Assembly: GCF_019649055.1 (NCBI RefSeq)
Contig: NW_026570457.1
Span: forward strand, 43,781-107,780
Direction of reading: 5' to 3'
Length of the DNA: 64,000 nt
DNA from: Paramacrobiotus metropolitanus
Lineage: Eukaryota; Tardigrada; Eutardigrada; Parachela; Macrobiotidae
The notes below the pieces were generated by a model. It did no database searches and was not told the origin of the DNA. It saw only the letters and a list, made by a program, of their open reading frames with translations. Position 1 is the stretch's first letter. Each line of letters begins with the position of its first letter. The translations under genes and the position numbers were made by a program. Below are positions 32,538 through 44,278 of the stretch, piece by piece.

Positions 32538-35242
32538 ATGACCAGTCCTGGCCCAACAGCGCATTCGACGAAAGCACGCATCGAACGCTGGATCCACAAG
32601 CCATGGAAATCGCTTTCGCTCATTCGACAACGCAGCAAAGACGCTTTTCAACCAGACTATGTTGTCGATGCTAAGAAAAATCCATTCAACGCTGTCAAAC
32701 TCCCCGTTGATCCTAGTTCTATCGCCGACGACGGCAACTGCCGACAAATCCTGGGGAAAAATCTGCAACCAGTTGTACACGAATGCGCCACAGGACAGTG
32801 TATTTTGGGATATTTGTGCGATGTGGACTGGCCAGGACGACGCGTTCTGGTGGATTTCTCTTGTTACAACTGCCCACCCTGTTGGCTGCCCGCTGAAAAG
32901 GTACAGCGGCATAGTGCAACACAAACCAGGGATCTTTGCCTCGGAACCCCGGTTGAAGCTGCGTTGCGGCCAAACTCCGACCAACCTTACGTTTTCCAGC
33001 CGGCGCGCATCATCTTTCCTGACGGTTCTGGTGACGTGTGGGAGTAGGATCACACGCCGGAGTGTACGTACGGATGCTGACTGTCCGCCTTCCACCTGCA
33101 ACATAACAGATAATCTAGTCAATCTCTACTGTGATTTGCTGTTCTCTTTTACTAGCGGTGTATATGATGTCATAACGCAGAGTCTATATAAGTTCTTGTT
33201 GTCACTAATATCGGCATCAGTAGTCTGAGATTTACTTCTGAGACTGCTTTCTAATTACGATTTCCATGCGTTGTGAACTGTGATGTGAATTGGATAAAGA
33301 GACAGCAATACTTGTTCCTTCTGATGTACATGATCGCTCCCGGATTATTGCATAGAATACAGGTTTGCTCGTGACACAATCGTCCTCGCTCTTGCCGATC
33401 CACACAGGACTCGCGACCGGATGTCGTTGTTGGAGTGTTCCTGAGGGATTCCTGATTCTCTTGTTCCTGAGTCTTCGTGTTTCCACCATAAGGATCTGTT
33501 ACAGTTTGAGATAGAGTTGCCTGCCGATTGAGCATTACAGGCGTGGAAGAGTAAAGATTGTTCATGGAGCCTTAACCGGCGTGAACGCTTATACACGACA
33601 CTGGTAAGTCGGGTCCAATCTGTGTAGAAGCGGCACTACAGGGCGATGAGAATCCCGTTCATAAATTTGTCCATCCAATCCAGCTGCGCTTTGTGCGGAT
33701 GTATCCTCGGTTTCACCGGAAAACCGATGAAACACTTTCCATTCTCGGATACTGTCGCCAGCTGCAGAAACAGACGGCTCCTCTCGATTTTGGACAGGAT
33801 GCGAAACATATTGATCTGCAGCGTCTGCTATGGGCTTTAACCGAAATTCCGGGGATGAAAGCAGTGCGTATATGGCTTGACACCCAGTGCGTTTATTGCG
33901 TCTATACGAACGGTCAACCGGAAATTTTTGGTGAGGAGCATTTGAAAGATTTGGTTCGAAAATCGTCCCGGTTTGATGAAATTGCGACCGGAAAACTTTT
34001 GAAAGTCGATAAGACGGACGCCAACCGAGGCCGTTCCGCGTCCCTGGGAATGCTGCCATGTGAAATGCAGAAGTGGATCGTGCTGGAAATTGAAGACATC
34101 CACAGTGTCGTTAACGCTCAAAAGTAAGCTTTGGAAACGAGACGAGCGGCTGCTCGAATTTCATCGAGCCATGCTGATTTAAGATGTGCAGTTTGAAAGG
34201 GAACGTAAGATCATCTGTGTAGCTATGATAAAAACAGCAAATATAATTTTCAAGGCTCATGCAAGTACATAATAATTATTGTTTATGGCAGAGTTTGCAA
34301 ACTCTGGCACGATTTTCTAAGCGGTCGCTGCCGCAATCACCACGTCGCTATCGACCTGACCAGTTTACTGCCCGATGGTCCACGTGACCAGGAGCGAAAA
34401 TATAGCCGCACTCATCTGCTGAACGTCCTGGACAATGCCGTGACACGAGCCACTATATCGTTGACGCTAATGAACGGGAATCTGAGCCCTGAGCTGGACC
34501 TGTATGTCTCTCGGTTCCTTTCGATCAAGGTCACGCGTTTACCGCTGATCTTCCTGAAGAATGTGCGCTGCTTTTCGCGTCCTAGCACAGAACCACGAGA
34601 AGCAGCGACTTGAGTGGGCCAACCTCCGCTATTTGATGCAGGCTTGCCAAGTACTGCATTTGCGTGACGTCTTCGTTCCCGCCCTCTTCGGCCCCATCGC
34701 CGGGTTGTGGAGCGCGCCGGCCGATGTCCGGCAGGAAATCCATGTTGTCGTGAAGAAAGCCGCGCTGCACTGCGGTCTTAGTGAAACTGATCGGTTACGA
34801 TGTTATTTGAAGGTATTAAGCGCTGCGTGCCCCGAATTTACCGCCGGTGACTGGGAAGACATCAACGAAGCCTGCCAAGAGATGCTCACGTGTGCCAAAC
34901 ATTCGTTCAGCAGCCGGCTAATCCTCATGCTACAGTTGTAAGTACCATTCGGTCCGGTTGCAGAAAAGCTGAAGAGCACTAAAGCGGTGTTCTACGTATG
35001 AATACATAAGATTACATAAACGAGCTGGTGTTTTCAGGTTGAATGAACCGATAACCGGGCAGTCACAGCCGCCACTATCCCGACTCGCCGCCCATGCCTT
35101 CCGCTACTCGTACTGCCATTGCGAAGAGAAGCACCACAGTTCTGACAGGCCCTATCCTGCCCGTTCGGTGTTACGTGATGACAGCCACCTCTGGGAATGG
35201 GATGCAGAAGCACAAATCAGCATCATATTTCTGGTAACTTAA
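32538..35242 (+). pseudogene. Gene E: F-box protein, one frameshift
   Basis: Exons are 32538-33035, 33642-34123, 34292-34937 and 35038-35242. The F-box straddles the intron at 34123/34292: LPCEMQKWIVLEIEDI, then QKVCKLWHDFL, the classic LPxE...VCKxW pattern that binds SKP1 in SCF ubiquitin ligases. The N-terminal exon has an SH3/Tudor-like strand pattern (DVDWPGRRVLVDF, then CWLPAEKV and PYVFQPARII) that recalls the C-terminal domain of genes A, B and D, though weakly. Near 34558-34570 the frame shifts by one and then stays open for 125 codons, so it is either a young pseudogene or an indel error. Unspliced, exon 1 stops at 33045. Full length would be about 610 residues. Confidence 0.6.
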
Positions 35243-36459
35243 GAATAATTGTTTTGGGAGGATGTTAAGGTTGATTGGCTTAGATATTATAAGGGAATCT
35301 ATTTGTAGTGAGTCTAGTGACCACCCAATTTTCACCTGCTCGCATTCTTGCGCATACCGCACCTACCGTGTAACGGAGACACCGCCATGCGTCACCGTCA
35401 AGGTCAGTCAGCGGTCGACGGCATCAGATTACATCATATGACAATATCCTTACGTCACTTCCTGTCATACTGCTGTCATCCAGTACAGTCACCACCGAAG
35501 CCCCACCCCATCCCAGCCGGCCATCCTCATATATAAGGAGGCCTTCCGGCCGCCAGTCAGTCAGTCCGCTCTTCACCATCAGTCTAGCCTCTAGCATTAG
35601 CATTGTAGTAGTGGGCAGGTATTTCACTGAACAAAGGTCACGGTCTACAGGTGTTGTGTTCCGTTCATATGTACACATAGGTACACATAGGTACAGGTCA
35701 TCGTTGACCAAACACACACACTTAGGGGAGCACTACGGGAAGACTCAATCTTGCGACAAACGCGCTGGATTTCGGTCGGACGCCGCAGCGGAGGACCGCG
35801 TCGACGGATGCAATAAGCTGCAGAAGATAATATGTCGGCATTGCAAACATGCCGCACGACGTGGAATCGCCCGCTAGAATTTTGCACGCGGTGCAGGCAG
35901 CCGAATTTACAACTCAAGTGCCTGCCTAAGAGCTGTTTAACCAACGGTCAAGATGAATAGCGTGCAACTGTTGTAAATCTGACTGATGTAAATTATGATA
36001 CTTTACAATAATTGTTTTCAAAGGATGCTACGGTTGGTCCGCTTAGATATTTATTAGGCGAAAGCAATTCTGTACGTCGCTGCGCCGTATTTTTGAGAAA
36101 ATGAGATAACAATAATAAAGGCGCCGGTGGAAAAAAGTGATTCTTAGGCGTACCAATTTCAGCTGGTTACACTTTTTTTACAGAATCGGAGATGCTTATT
36201 ATGTATACTAGTATACGATATTAGCGTATCTCCAGTCAGAGAGATTATTGCAACGGAAAATAATATCGTAATATCGTCCTATATTGCTAAAGGCAGCGAG
36301 AGGTTAATACTGTAATACGGTTTTGGCGACTAGCTGGACACAGTTTAGATAGTTTGTGCCACACTGCAGAAGCAAACGTAAAAAAGTGCAGATATCTATA
36401 TAATGAGAAGATCACAGCTTGACAAGTGCTTGCTTGTTAGCGTTCTGTCCGCCTTAAGG
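35243..36459. other. Intergenic with a TATA-Inr promoter
   Basis: Apart from the promoter at 35530, only short frames are seen. A GTACACATAG word is repeated at about 35669-35694. Confidence 0.45.
35530..35565 (+). promoter_or_regulatory. Core promoter: TATATAAG plus CAGTCAGTCAGT
   Basis: TATATAAG at 35530-35537 is followed 17-28 bases later by a CAGTCAGTCAGT run (35554-35565), matching the invertebrate initiator TCAGT at the usual distance. The downstream transcript is not clear: a donor-like CAG/GTATTT at about 35617 would make a short leader exon. Confidence 0.5.
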
Positions 36460-36615
36460 AACGACCGTCCATGGAAAATGGAATTCCACGGATGGAATCC
36501 AATTTCCAAATCCGCGCTCCATGCGACCGGCTCGGATTTGGAAAATGGAAAATAGGAAATCCGTGGAATTCCAGTTTTTGCTTGGAATTCCCGATTCCTG
36601 TATTTGGAATTCCAA
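36460..36615. repeat. GGAATTCC/GGAAATCC palindrome cluster
   Basis: Words GGAATTCC, CCGTGGAATTCC, GGAAATCC and TTTGGAAAA and their complements recur within 150 bp, so the strand can fold on itself repeatedly. A related cluster lies at 37369-37470. Confidence 0.6.
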
Positions 36616-37368
36616 GTGCCCAGAAATGTCGAGTAAAAATTAAAACTGAAAACTTTTGTGTTTTCAACCGGTAACTGCAATTTTTCTGTTTGAAAAATGG
36701 CCGTCCCTATTCTGGCGCTTGCCCGGTAAAGAAAACAACGCGCCAAAGATATTGAAAAACGCCAGATTGCAACATGGGTACGCATGCATGACTCGTACAG
36801 TATCAGCGACAAGTTACTGTACTGTACCAGTGTCCATTTAACCGCACTACATCAACGCCATGTTTGTACTCAGTAAACTAAGCAGAAAACAAACAAGGAT
36901 AAAATTACGCAGTACGCATTATCTTATTCAACAGGACAATCCAATGAAATTATCTGTTCGAAAAGGTACATGTATTGTCGTCTGTCACATATATCAAGAA
37001 GACTTCTTTTTTTGACCTATTCCACAAGAAAGAAGTAAACGAAAAGGGTCAGTTTGGGCGGCTACGTAAAATAAGTACAGTCTGTATTTGGACTGTCCTC
37101 TTGCCTCTTGAATAAGATATACTGTATCTGTATTATACTGTAGACCGGCGGTATCTGTACTATACTCTAGTAGTATAATATTACTGCCTTTTTTTAGGAA
37201 AAACAGATAGTTCTGTGTCCCTTAACTCTGTCTGGAGGCTTGAATGAAGTTTTAAGTGATGAATGCGCAGTATTTAAGCACGTGACGATAACTGAAATAG
37301 TGTTTTGTTAATAGTTATGTAATTAGACGGCTAAAAACGGTATTCCAACGAAAACTATAGAAATCCTT
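36616..37368. other. Spacer between palindrome clusters
   Basis: No coding signal. AT-rich with TACTGTA-like words around 37130-37180. Confidence 0.45.
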
Positions 37369-37469
37369 GGATTTACGGAAATCCATTTGGATTTCCGTAA
37401 ATCCACGGATTCCATGGAATTCCATGGCAATTTCCTTTCCAAATCCTTTCCACGGGCTCTCGCCCGTGG
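37369..37469. repeat. Nested perfect inverted repeats
   Basis: 37369-37404: 16-base perfect arms (GGATTTACGGAAATCC) with an ATTT loop. 37450-37469: arms CCACGGGC and GCCCGTGG with a TCTC loop. GGATTCCATGGAATTCC lies between. A 162-codon open frame crosses this area but has no motif. Confidence 0.8.
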
Positions 37470-40038
37470 ATTTGTCCTCCTTAGTCCGCCTCTATTTGTG
37501 CACCTTCCTTGTGCACTCTATCTCCGACACTCCGAATGTCCCTCAAGTCCGCCTAGCTGCAGGGTGAACGGAAGCATTCTGGTGTGTTGGTACAATTCAT
37601 ATCCTTCATACTTTATTAAACGCCCCACTAAAACACAAATCACAAACCCAGAAACACAAGAGAGAACAGCAAATGCGGCTGCTAAGAAAAGATGTCTTCT
37701 TTATCCAGCTCGGGAGAGTTTTCATTACACAGACTGCTTATTTCCCTCTGTGTTTGCATACTCCATCACTGCCGAAAGAACTCCCTGTTATCCAGTGGAG
37801 GCGGCAGTATTAGTTTCCGTCTTTGCCAAGAAGCTTCTTGATACCTTCTCCCCACCGGCGGTAAATGCTTCTTGAACAAAGGTGTATCACGGCAGAAGTT
37901 TATAATTGGGTGTTCTCATCACAGACACTTCTCCGGCGGCGCCCCGACATTTAACAGTCAACACAGTCAACATGCGGTCGATGCGGCTAAGGTATTCACG
38001 CAGGCAAGTCATGCAACGACCAGCGGTTTACCGCGGTCCCAGGGAACGAGTCTCATGACATCCAGTCTCTTCTGATCATTAACTGACAAACCATTCGGTT
38101 CCTTCCTGCAAAAGAAACCGGCTGTCTGCGGGCGAATTCTGGGCTTGTAGCGTCCTGCTTAGGAAATGCCAGCTGAAAGCCCAAATGCGTATGATTTATC
38201 ATTTATGCAATTACGACTGTTATCCAACAGACAGTCCAAACATGCGACCGGTAGCGGGCGCGTCCAGAATCCAGATTTCGGTACCGATACCGCGCCACGA
38301 CCGCTGCACCACTGCGGCGAGCAGCCAGGCTTGAAAATGCCCAGCCCCGAGTAAAACGTTTTTTTAAAAAAATATGAAAGTTGAATGTAAACCTACCGTG
38401 AGTTGAGCGGATTTGGTGTTCAAATATCTGAACGCATCACGTAAAACGCACGTAGTTTTCCCATGCGGATTTGCTCGTGTTTTACTGGCGTAGTCGATGT
38501 GTCCCCAAAGTTTTGGGTGATAAAAACTGTTTTTCTGTATAACGTAGTGCGAAGAAGGACTCGGTACCAGAATCTAGCTATCGGATATAGGTGACGGTTT
38601 ATGGTCGGTGAGAGTCTGGGACGAGAGTCCGGCGGAATCAAAGTTATCCGGAATATAGATATACACCAACGTATAGGATGAAGGATGGTGGCGCAGGTGC
38701 CTCAAGTTGTGATACTTCTAGTAAAATACATTATGACTTATGACTTACCTTTACCAGATTAAAAAGACAGATGCTGCTCTGCACGGCACTTGATTTCTTT
38801 ATCATGAGTGGAATCGAATTTTCGGACTGGCAAAGCTGGCGAACTCTGACGTGCACTAGCCATCCATACGATGGCCCTGGTTACGTCCATGAGCGTTCTC
38901 CTCAAGGTTGGTTGTTTTTTTCAGTGTTTAAATGAGTCATTTTATTTAGTGTACAGAGTACAGCGCGCAGGCATTTTGTTATGAGTAGTGGTTACTGCCA
39001 AATAAAAATGATATATACTCGTAAGTTGACCTGTATTCCTGTGAAAATCAATTTTATATCTAGCTTCATTTATGATTTTAAGAAAATCCCCAAGCTGAAA
39101 GTTATTAATGACGAAAATTTATGGACTTCCGAGAGAATGTTTGGACTTCCGGCGCTTGAAGTAATCACAACCGCCCGGTGTGACCGCGCAATGCAGTTTT
39201 ATCTTGCAATTCCCGTTTTTTTCCTTTTCGATTCTTCCCACAAAAAGTGTTTTTTCTGTTTCCTTTTGTTAAAAGATTAAAATGAATCCTCACTGCTTAT
39301 TCTTAAATTGAAATTTGCCGACTAATGCCGAACGGCGCGAGATCAGCCTATCTGTCTCCACGTCACATTGGAAAATGCAACGCAGTCGAACCTGGAATAG
39401 TGCGAGTGTTAATGCCTACCGGCTATTGTTTCGTATATTACGACTGCACGATTGACATTTGCGCTGAGTACTCGCTGTAACAGGAACCGAAATAATCGTA
39501 ATTTAACAATTTAATAATTGATAACTGCAGCCGTCGGTACTTTAACTGTGACCATACCGATACCGCAGAGGAAGGCTTGCTATCCGATCAATCGTAACGT
39601 AGATAAAAATGCAGATATATTTTGTTATAGCCTTCTTGGTGGATACATAATTCCGAACTAGTGCGAGTGAATGAGTTCTCAGTTCTATCACAAATTACGG
39701 TATGCACGTTTCACTATATTATTTCCTGTAGAGTAACTTCTAGTGTTTCTGGAACAACCTTTTGCTACGAGAATACTGCAGTCACGAAATGCTTAAGCAA
39801 GGTTTTCTGCTTTCGAAGAAAAGTTATTGTGGGGCTTTTCATCTTTATCACTTGTTCTCGTATCAATAAAGTGTGCAAAGCAATACCTATTACCTGACTT
39901 CTAACTCAATTTACTGCATTTGCACCATACGGTGAGTAAACAATCACTGAGAATTCAATAACACCAACTAGCAAAGAAGAACTTTCTGTGACAGTTGTCA
40001 AATAATTTTGAATTTAACTGGAGCATTACAAACCAGGC
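37470..40038. other. Intergenic, no supported gene
   Basis: Open frames at 37387-37875 and 38981-39280 have no recognisable motif. A 21-base stretch at 38671-38691 is identical to part of gene B's last exon (22020-22040) without further similarity. An AATAAA at 39865 is on the plus strand. Confidence 0.45.
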
Positions 40039-40593
40039 TCAGTCCCTAAACATATAATATCCTTGGACCAAGCCGCTTCCGATTGCGGCCCCGACCTCCG
40101 CTCCCAACAAAGCACCCGGAAGATTTCCGGCGATACCACCAACAATCATGCCCACATGGCCGCCCGCAACACTGCCGGCAAAGGTCATCTGCGGCTCCTC
40201 GGTTCGTTGCAGCCAGCTCGCCCCCTGTCCTCGCACGATGCCGCGTTTGCGTCGATTGGACCCTGTTGTGGGTCTGGTCTCCGTAAAAAGGATGCCCCTT
40301 AAGACGCCCGTTTGGAAGGATTCCACCATGGTATGGCATTCGGTTGGGAACAGGGATGGTGCTCGCTGCAGGAGGTGCAGAAGATCCGCGGTGTTGTTGA
40401 CGGCATGACATTCCTGGAGCAAGGGCAGGAGGCTGGATCGGCACGGCACGCTGGGATAACCGGCTAATAGAGCCCTCTCCAAACTACCAGCACTGGCGGG
40501 AACACCGGGCGCTTCGTTGATTTGGCCAGATCCAAAATCAGCAAGGGCCAGGAGAACGACACCCACAAAGGTCAGAACTTTGCAAACACCCAT
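40039..40593 (-). CDS. Small secreted protein with tetrabasic site and Gly-rich tail
   Basis: An intronless 184-codon frame starts with a clear signal peptide (residues 1-23, VLTFVGVVLLALADF). It has Cys at 51, 62 and 86 after the signal, a possible N-glycosylation site at 66-68 and a tetrabasic RRKR at 114-117, a furin-type cleavage site. Residues 139-180 are a hydrophobic Gly/Ala-rich stretch (GGHVGMIVGGIAGNLPGALLG) with GxxxG spacing typical of glycine zippers that pack in membranes. A TATATAAG lies about 105 bp upstream on the same strand. The layout suggests a secreted precursor cleaved to free a membrane-active or aggregating C-terminal piece. No family was recognised, so the role is open. 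Confidence 0.75.
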   Translation of the reverse strand: MGVCKVLTFVGVVLLALADFGSGQINEAPGVPASAGSLERALLAGYPSVPCRSSLLPLLQECHAVNNTADLLHLLQRAPSLFPTECHTMVESFQTGVLRGILFTETRPTTGSNRRKRGIVRGQGASWLQRTEEPQMTFAGSVAGGHVGMIVGGIAGNLPGALLGAEVGAAIGSGLVQGYYMFRD

Positions 40594-40696
40594 TACTACT
40601 ACTACACATGAAAGTGTACAGTTTAAGCTTTCGGTACATTAAGAGGTCAATCAAGTCGGTAATTATACTGTGAGATGGAAAGGTTCTGGAAGCGGT

Positions 40697-40704
40697 CTTA
40701 TATA
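40697..40704 (-). promoter_or_regulatory. TATA box of the secreted-protein gene
   Basis: TATATAAG on the minus strand, about 105 bp upstream of the ATG at 40593, with a CACAGTAT initiator-like site about 25 bases downstream of it. Confidence 0.6.
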
Positions 40705-41082
40705 CTGACGTGTACTGGCGTCCCTTAGTACACATCGGTACTACTTTACTACTTCTACCCCTACTACTAAGGCTTAGGCTTTACTACAACTTCTACGCGA
40801 GTCATGACCGCGACTCCGAGTATCGACTTCTCAGAAATCCCCAGCAGAGAACTTTGACCGCGACTTGCCATTTCGACTTGACCGCGCTTCGGTCAACGAG
40901 CTCAACCTATTGTTCTAGTGTATTAGCTGACCTCTTGTTCTCATTAGTCCACGTGTAGAGATGCAGCGGTGTGATTAGTCCACGTGTCCTTAGATGTCTT
41001 GTATTGGTTAGATTCTAAATCCCTATTGTTCTCAGACCCGTACCTGCGCGTACGAAGAGCCAGCACTTGCGGTGCCCAGGGC

Positions 41083-41090
41083 TATATAAG
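41083..41090 (+). promoter_or_regulatory. TATA box, plus strand, target unknown
   Basis: TATATAAG in a GC-richer context. No long frame follows within 500 bp. It could belong to a non-coding transcript or to a solo LTR. Confidence 0.3.
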
Positions 41091-41574
41091 GCGCTCGTCG
41101 CCCATTGTAATGTCAAGAGTTGTAATCCCAACAAAAGTAGAGTCTTGTTACTCGATCTGATTAACTTCAGGCTTTTGCTCTGGTCTTCTCTTTCCAAGTG
41201 AGGCTGTTCAAACTGACCTCTGGGTGACCTTTCACCTATTGTCAGGGGTCATTCCTCTACTTCGTCGACGTGCATTATCATCTTCGGATAGTCTCGTGAC
41301 GTAACAGGTTACCCACTTGATCCCACTTGTTTGCCGTGACCTTTCGGTCTCTTCGATCTTCATGCCCTGTAGCGCCAGGTTGATGGATTTCTCATACGCT
41401 TCAGCTACCATCTAGCGTCGGACAGGTAACGTATAACTTCACGCATCTCTTGTGTTTTCCTTTCGTGTCTTCTCTTTCAGCAGGCTTCCGGGTTCCGGAT
41501 CCTCCTCTTCATCCTTGCATATCATCTCATACTTGTACATCAACATCCTTAACCTTTCGCTCCATGAAATACAT

Positions 41575-41713
41575 AAGAAGTTGAGATAAGAATCGGTGGG
41601 GGCCCATGTCGTGCAATATAGAAACAGAAAGGAAAGACGTTGTGTGCGATGGTGAAATTGCACTTCCCAACCACGACCAGTCGGAAATAGAGCTACTCTT
41701 ATCTCAACTTCTT
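41575..41713. repeat. Short inverted-repeat element, 139 bp
   Basis: Perfect 17-base ends AAGAAGTTGAGATAAGA and their complement enclose about 105 bp. This looks like a small MITE. A 123-codon minus-strand frame overlapping it is taken as chance. Confidence 0.65.
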
Positions 41714-44278
41714 TAGTAGCTTTAGCCAGCTCGGAGGAAAAATAATGCACATACAGACTGTAGTAACAACCAACGAAACTGCGGATTCTCAAAAGGATCT
41801 TTTTTTGCACCGAACCTGGCTGCCATCATGTTTTTCAAATAGTGAAATGCAATTCGAAAATGCTGTAAACCATTCTAAAATGTGGGGACAATGGTGGAAA
41901 TCTAATTAGCTATAAAAGCCATCTTCATGTCAATCTGCGTTTTAATGCACAATTTGAATATCGTGTTCATAAGGATACTTTTGGCACACCCTTATGCGTT
42001 TTAAACCAAATTTTAGATTTCATCCGTGACTCTCCAATCGGATGTTGCGCGCACTAAGCGGTTTTCACGCTCATGTATGTACAAATCTTTTGGCTATAGA
42101 ATAATATCATTAAACAATGCGAAAAACTTTTTGGGAGTGCGCTGAAATGCAAGTTTTCGTACATGTATACGAATAATTGATTCCATGTTCCTGTGCCGGC
42201 GTTTCCTTGATTTAGTTCGTATTTTTTTTAATAGTTTCGTTACGGCAGCAGGTAGTCCAAAAACCTTCTGTTTTTTGACGTTCATATATACAGTAGCATG
42301 GGATTTGAAACCTCGCATTTAAAGTGATAATGTTTTATTTTCACGAAGTACACCAACTGAGTACCTCGGTTTTAAAGTATAGAACTATAAGTACACGTAC
42401 ACAATTGTTCTTCAAACTCGAGGTATTCTTCAAAGGCACGAATGCACAGTGGCACACATACTCCCTATCTGTACAGTGTACACTATCAACCGGAGATCGC
42501 TCCCTGGGCGTGCTGTTAATTAGGATACATCGATTGTGGTTCTTGATCAAGGGCAAAGTAGAGGATACTTCAGTATCGATGTTGTTGTTCTTATGCATGA
42601 AGTCAGAATGAACTGAGTGTTGCCCATATATGACCAGTTGTGACGTACTGAATGATTGAATCTAATGATCATTTTAATGCTGATGAACATGTGATATGGC
42701 CGGATATTCTGTACAAACAATCATTTCAACGGAGAAGCCATCCGACAAAAAAATTGATACATTGATATGGCGTCTATTTATAAGTTGTTGGTGAAAGAAT
42801 GTTGCGGCTTTGTTAGGGTTCTTGGGGTGGATCGACTTTGTGAGGGTGATCACCTGGATATGCCAGTAAATAGTTTGTCCTTGTGAAGTAATTAGTGTGC
42901 TCCGGGCTATCAAAATAAAGCGGCATTTTTTGGTTGGTTGAAATACACCGGGTTTCCGGATATCAGGAGAATAAGATAGAATGATCGCGTATCCTTCGTG
43001 TATTACATTTTGTCGGCAAATCTGGCAGGACACAATTAGATTTGATTGATACTTTGTGATAACCTTACCAGTTTAAACATGTCAATAGTTATGTCAAACC
43101 GAACCGGATAGGCGCTATATTGTAAGTGTGCGGCTCAAACAGCATTTCAGACTTTCAGTCCAGCGGTTGCTAAAAGAAGCAATACGGCTATATAGCCGTA
43201 TTCAAAATATATTTTGAGTATTTTATCTTGTAAAGGAAGCGGGAGAGTGAGTGGAGACTCAATTTGCTTTTTTGATGCTTACAAATGAAACAGCACCTAC
43301 AACCACTGTTTTTTTGGCTATTGCCTGTTACGTATGTAGTTCCATATTAAGACCCTGTCCTATTTTATCTGCGTGACATACAGTTGGTATTGAATTATTA
43401 AACGAGCGAAAATGTGTGTTTGGTATATTCAGCCTTCGTTGACGTTCCACAAGCAAGCGATTCAGATTTTTAAACAAATGCCATAAGTCCCTGGAATGGC
43501 GTTTACAAGATTTAATTATAACTGTTTATTGTACAAAAATGTCTGTCTATGTTAGCGCAATAAGCGTAAATAACAATGCTACATTGATTCACAATTTCAC
43601 ATACTCGCAAGCAAATTATTAACGCTGATTATGTACAGTATACACACTATACATGTATTACTGAGGGGAGAAATTGTACACTTCCGGTAGTTAAACGATG
43701 ACATCAATTAGAAATCATAGCACAAATTCTGCGTCTGTACAAATATTTAATACTACAGGCATCTCATAGTATTTACGCAGAGGACTGCAGGTAGCTTAAC
43801 TGTAAATTAATCAGCAAGCATTCGTGTACAGTTATTTCTATGGTTTTTAGCATTTATTAAAAAAAACAATAAGCTCGTTTCTATCATATTCGTAATTCCG
43901 CAATAACAATCACCTATACCGGAAAATACGCACCGGAAAAATGGACAAAATAAATAAAACCGATGGAACTGCAAGAAATTTTGTATGTTTTTCTCTAAGT
44001 ATCGTATGAAAGCAGGAAAGCCAGCCAGCCAATCAGCAGCAGCAGTATATCTGTGCGAAGTATAGCAGTTACTAAGGAAAACACCAGCTTGTATGTCAGA
44101 TAATGTGCATTCATCCTTGAAACGGTAGCCGGCATTTGTATTTTTTGCCAGAAGGCACCAAAAGCGTGCTAAAGTGGCGATTGTCATCCTTCTTAATAGT
44201 CGATCCGGCAAGTCTTTATCATCGTCCATCAGCGTCAATTAGCGGGATTCCCCAGAAAAGCCACCAGCGTCTGTCGGG
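41714..44278. other. Intergenic, no supported gene
   Basis: AT-rich, with short frames on both strands at 42324-42611 that mirror each other and lack motifs. Confidence 0.5.

Noticed and set aside
34561-34583. A 23-base intron explaining the F-box frameshift
   Set aside because: GT...AG is present but 23 bases is too short for spliceosomal removal.
32205-37560. Similar CTCTATTTGT-CACCTTCCTTGT phrases at 32.2 and 37.5 kb
   Set aside because: Only about 30 bases of loose similarity in low-complexity sequence.
37387-37875. 162-codon open frame
   Set aside because: It runs through a nest of palindromes and has no recognisable domain.
40930-41500. Solo LTR
   Set aside because: There is a TATA box, but no TG...CA ends, polyadenylation signal or target duplication were found.
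41439-41810. 123-codon minus-strand frame
   Set aside because: It overlaps a perfect inverted-repeat element and has no motif.
42324-42611. Frames on both strands of similar length
   Set aside because: Mirror-image open frames in AT-rich DNA without any motif.
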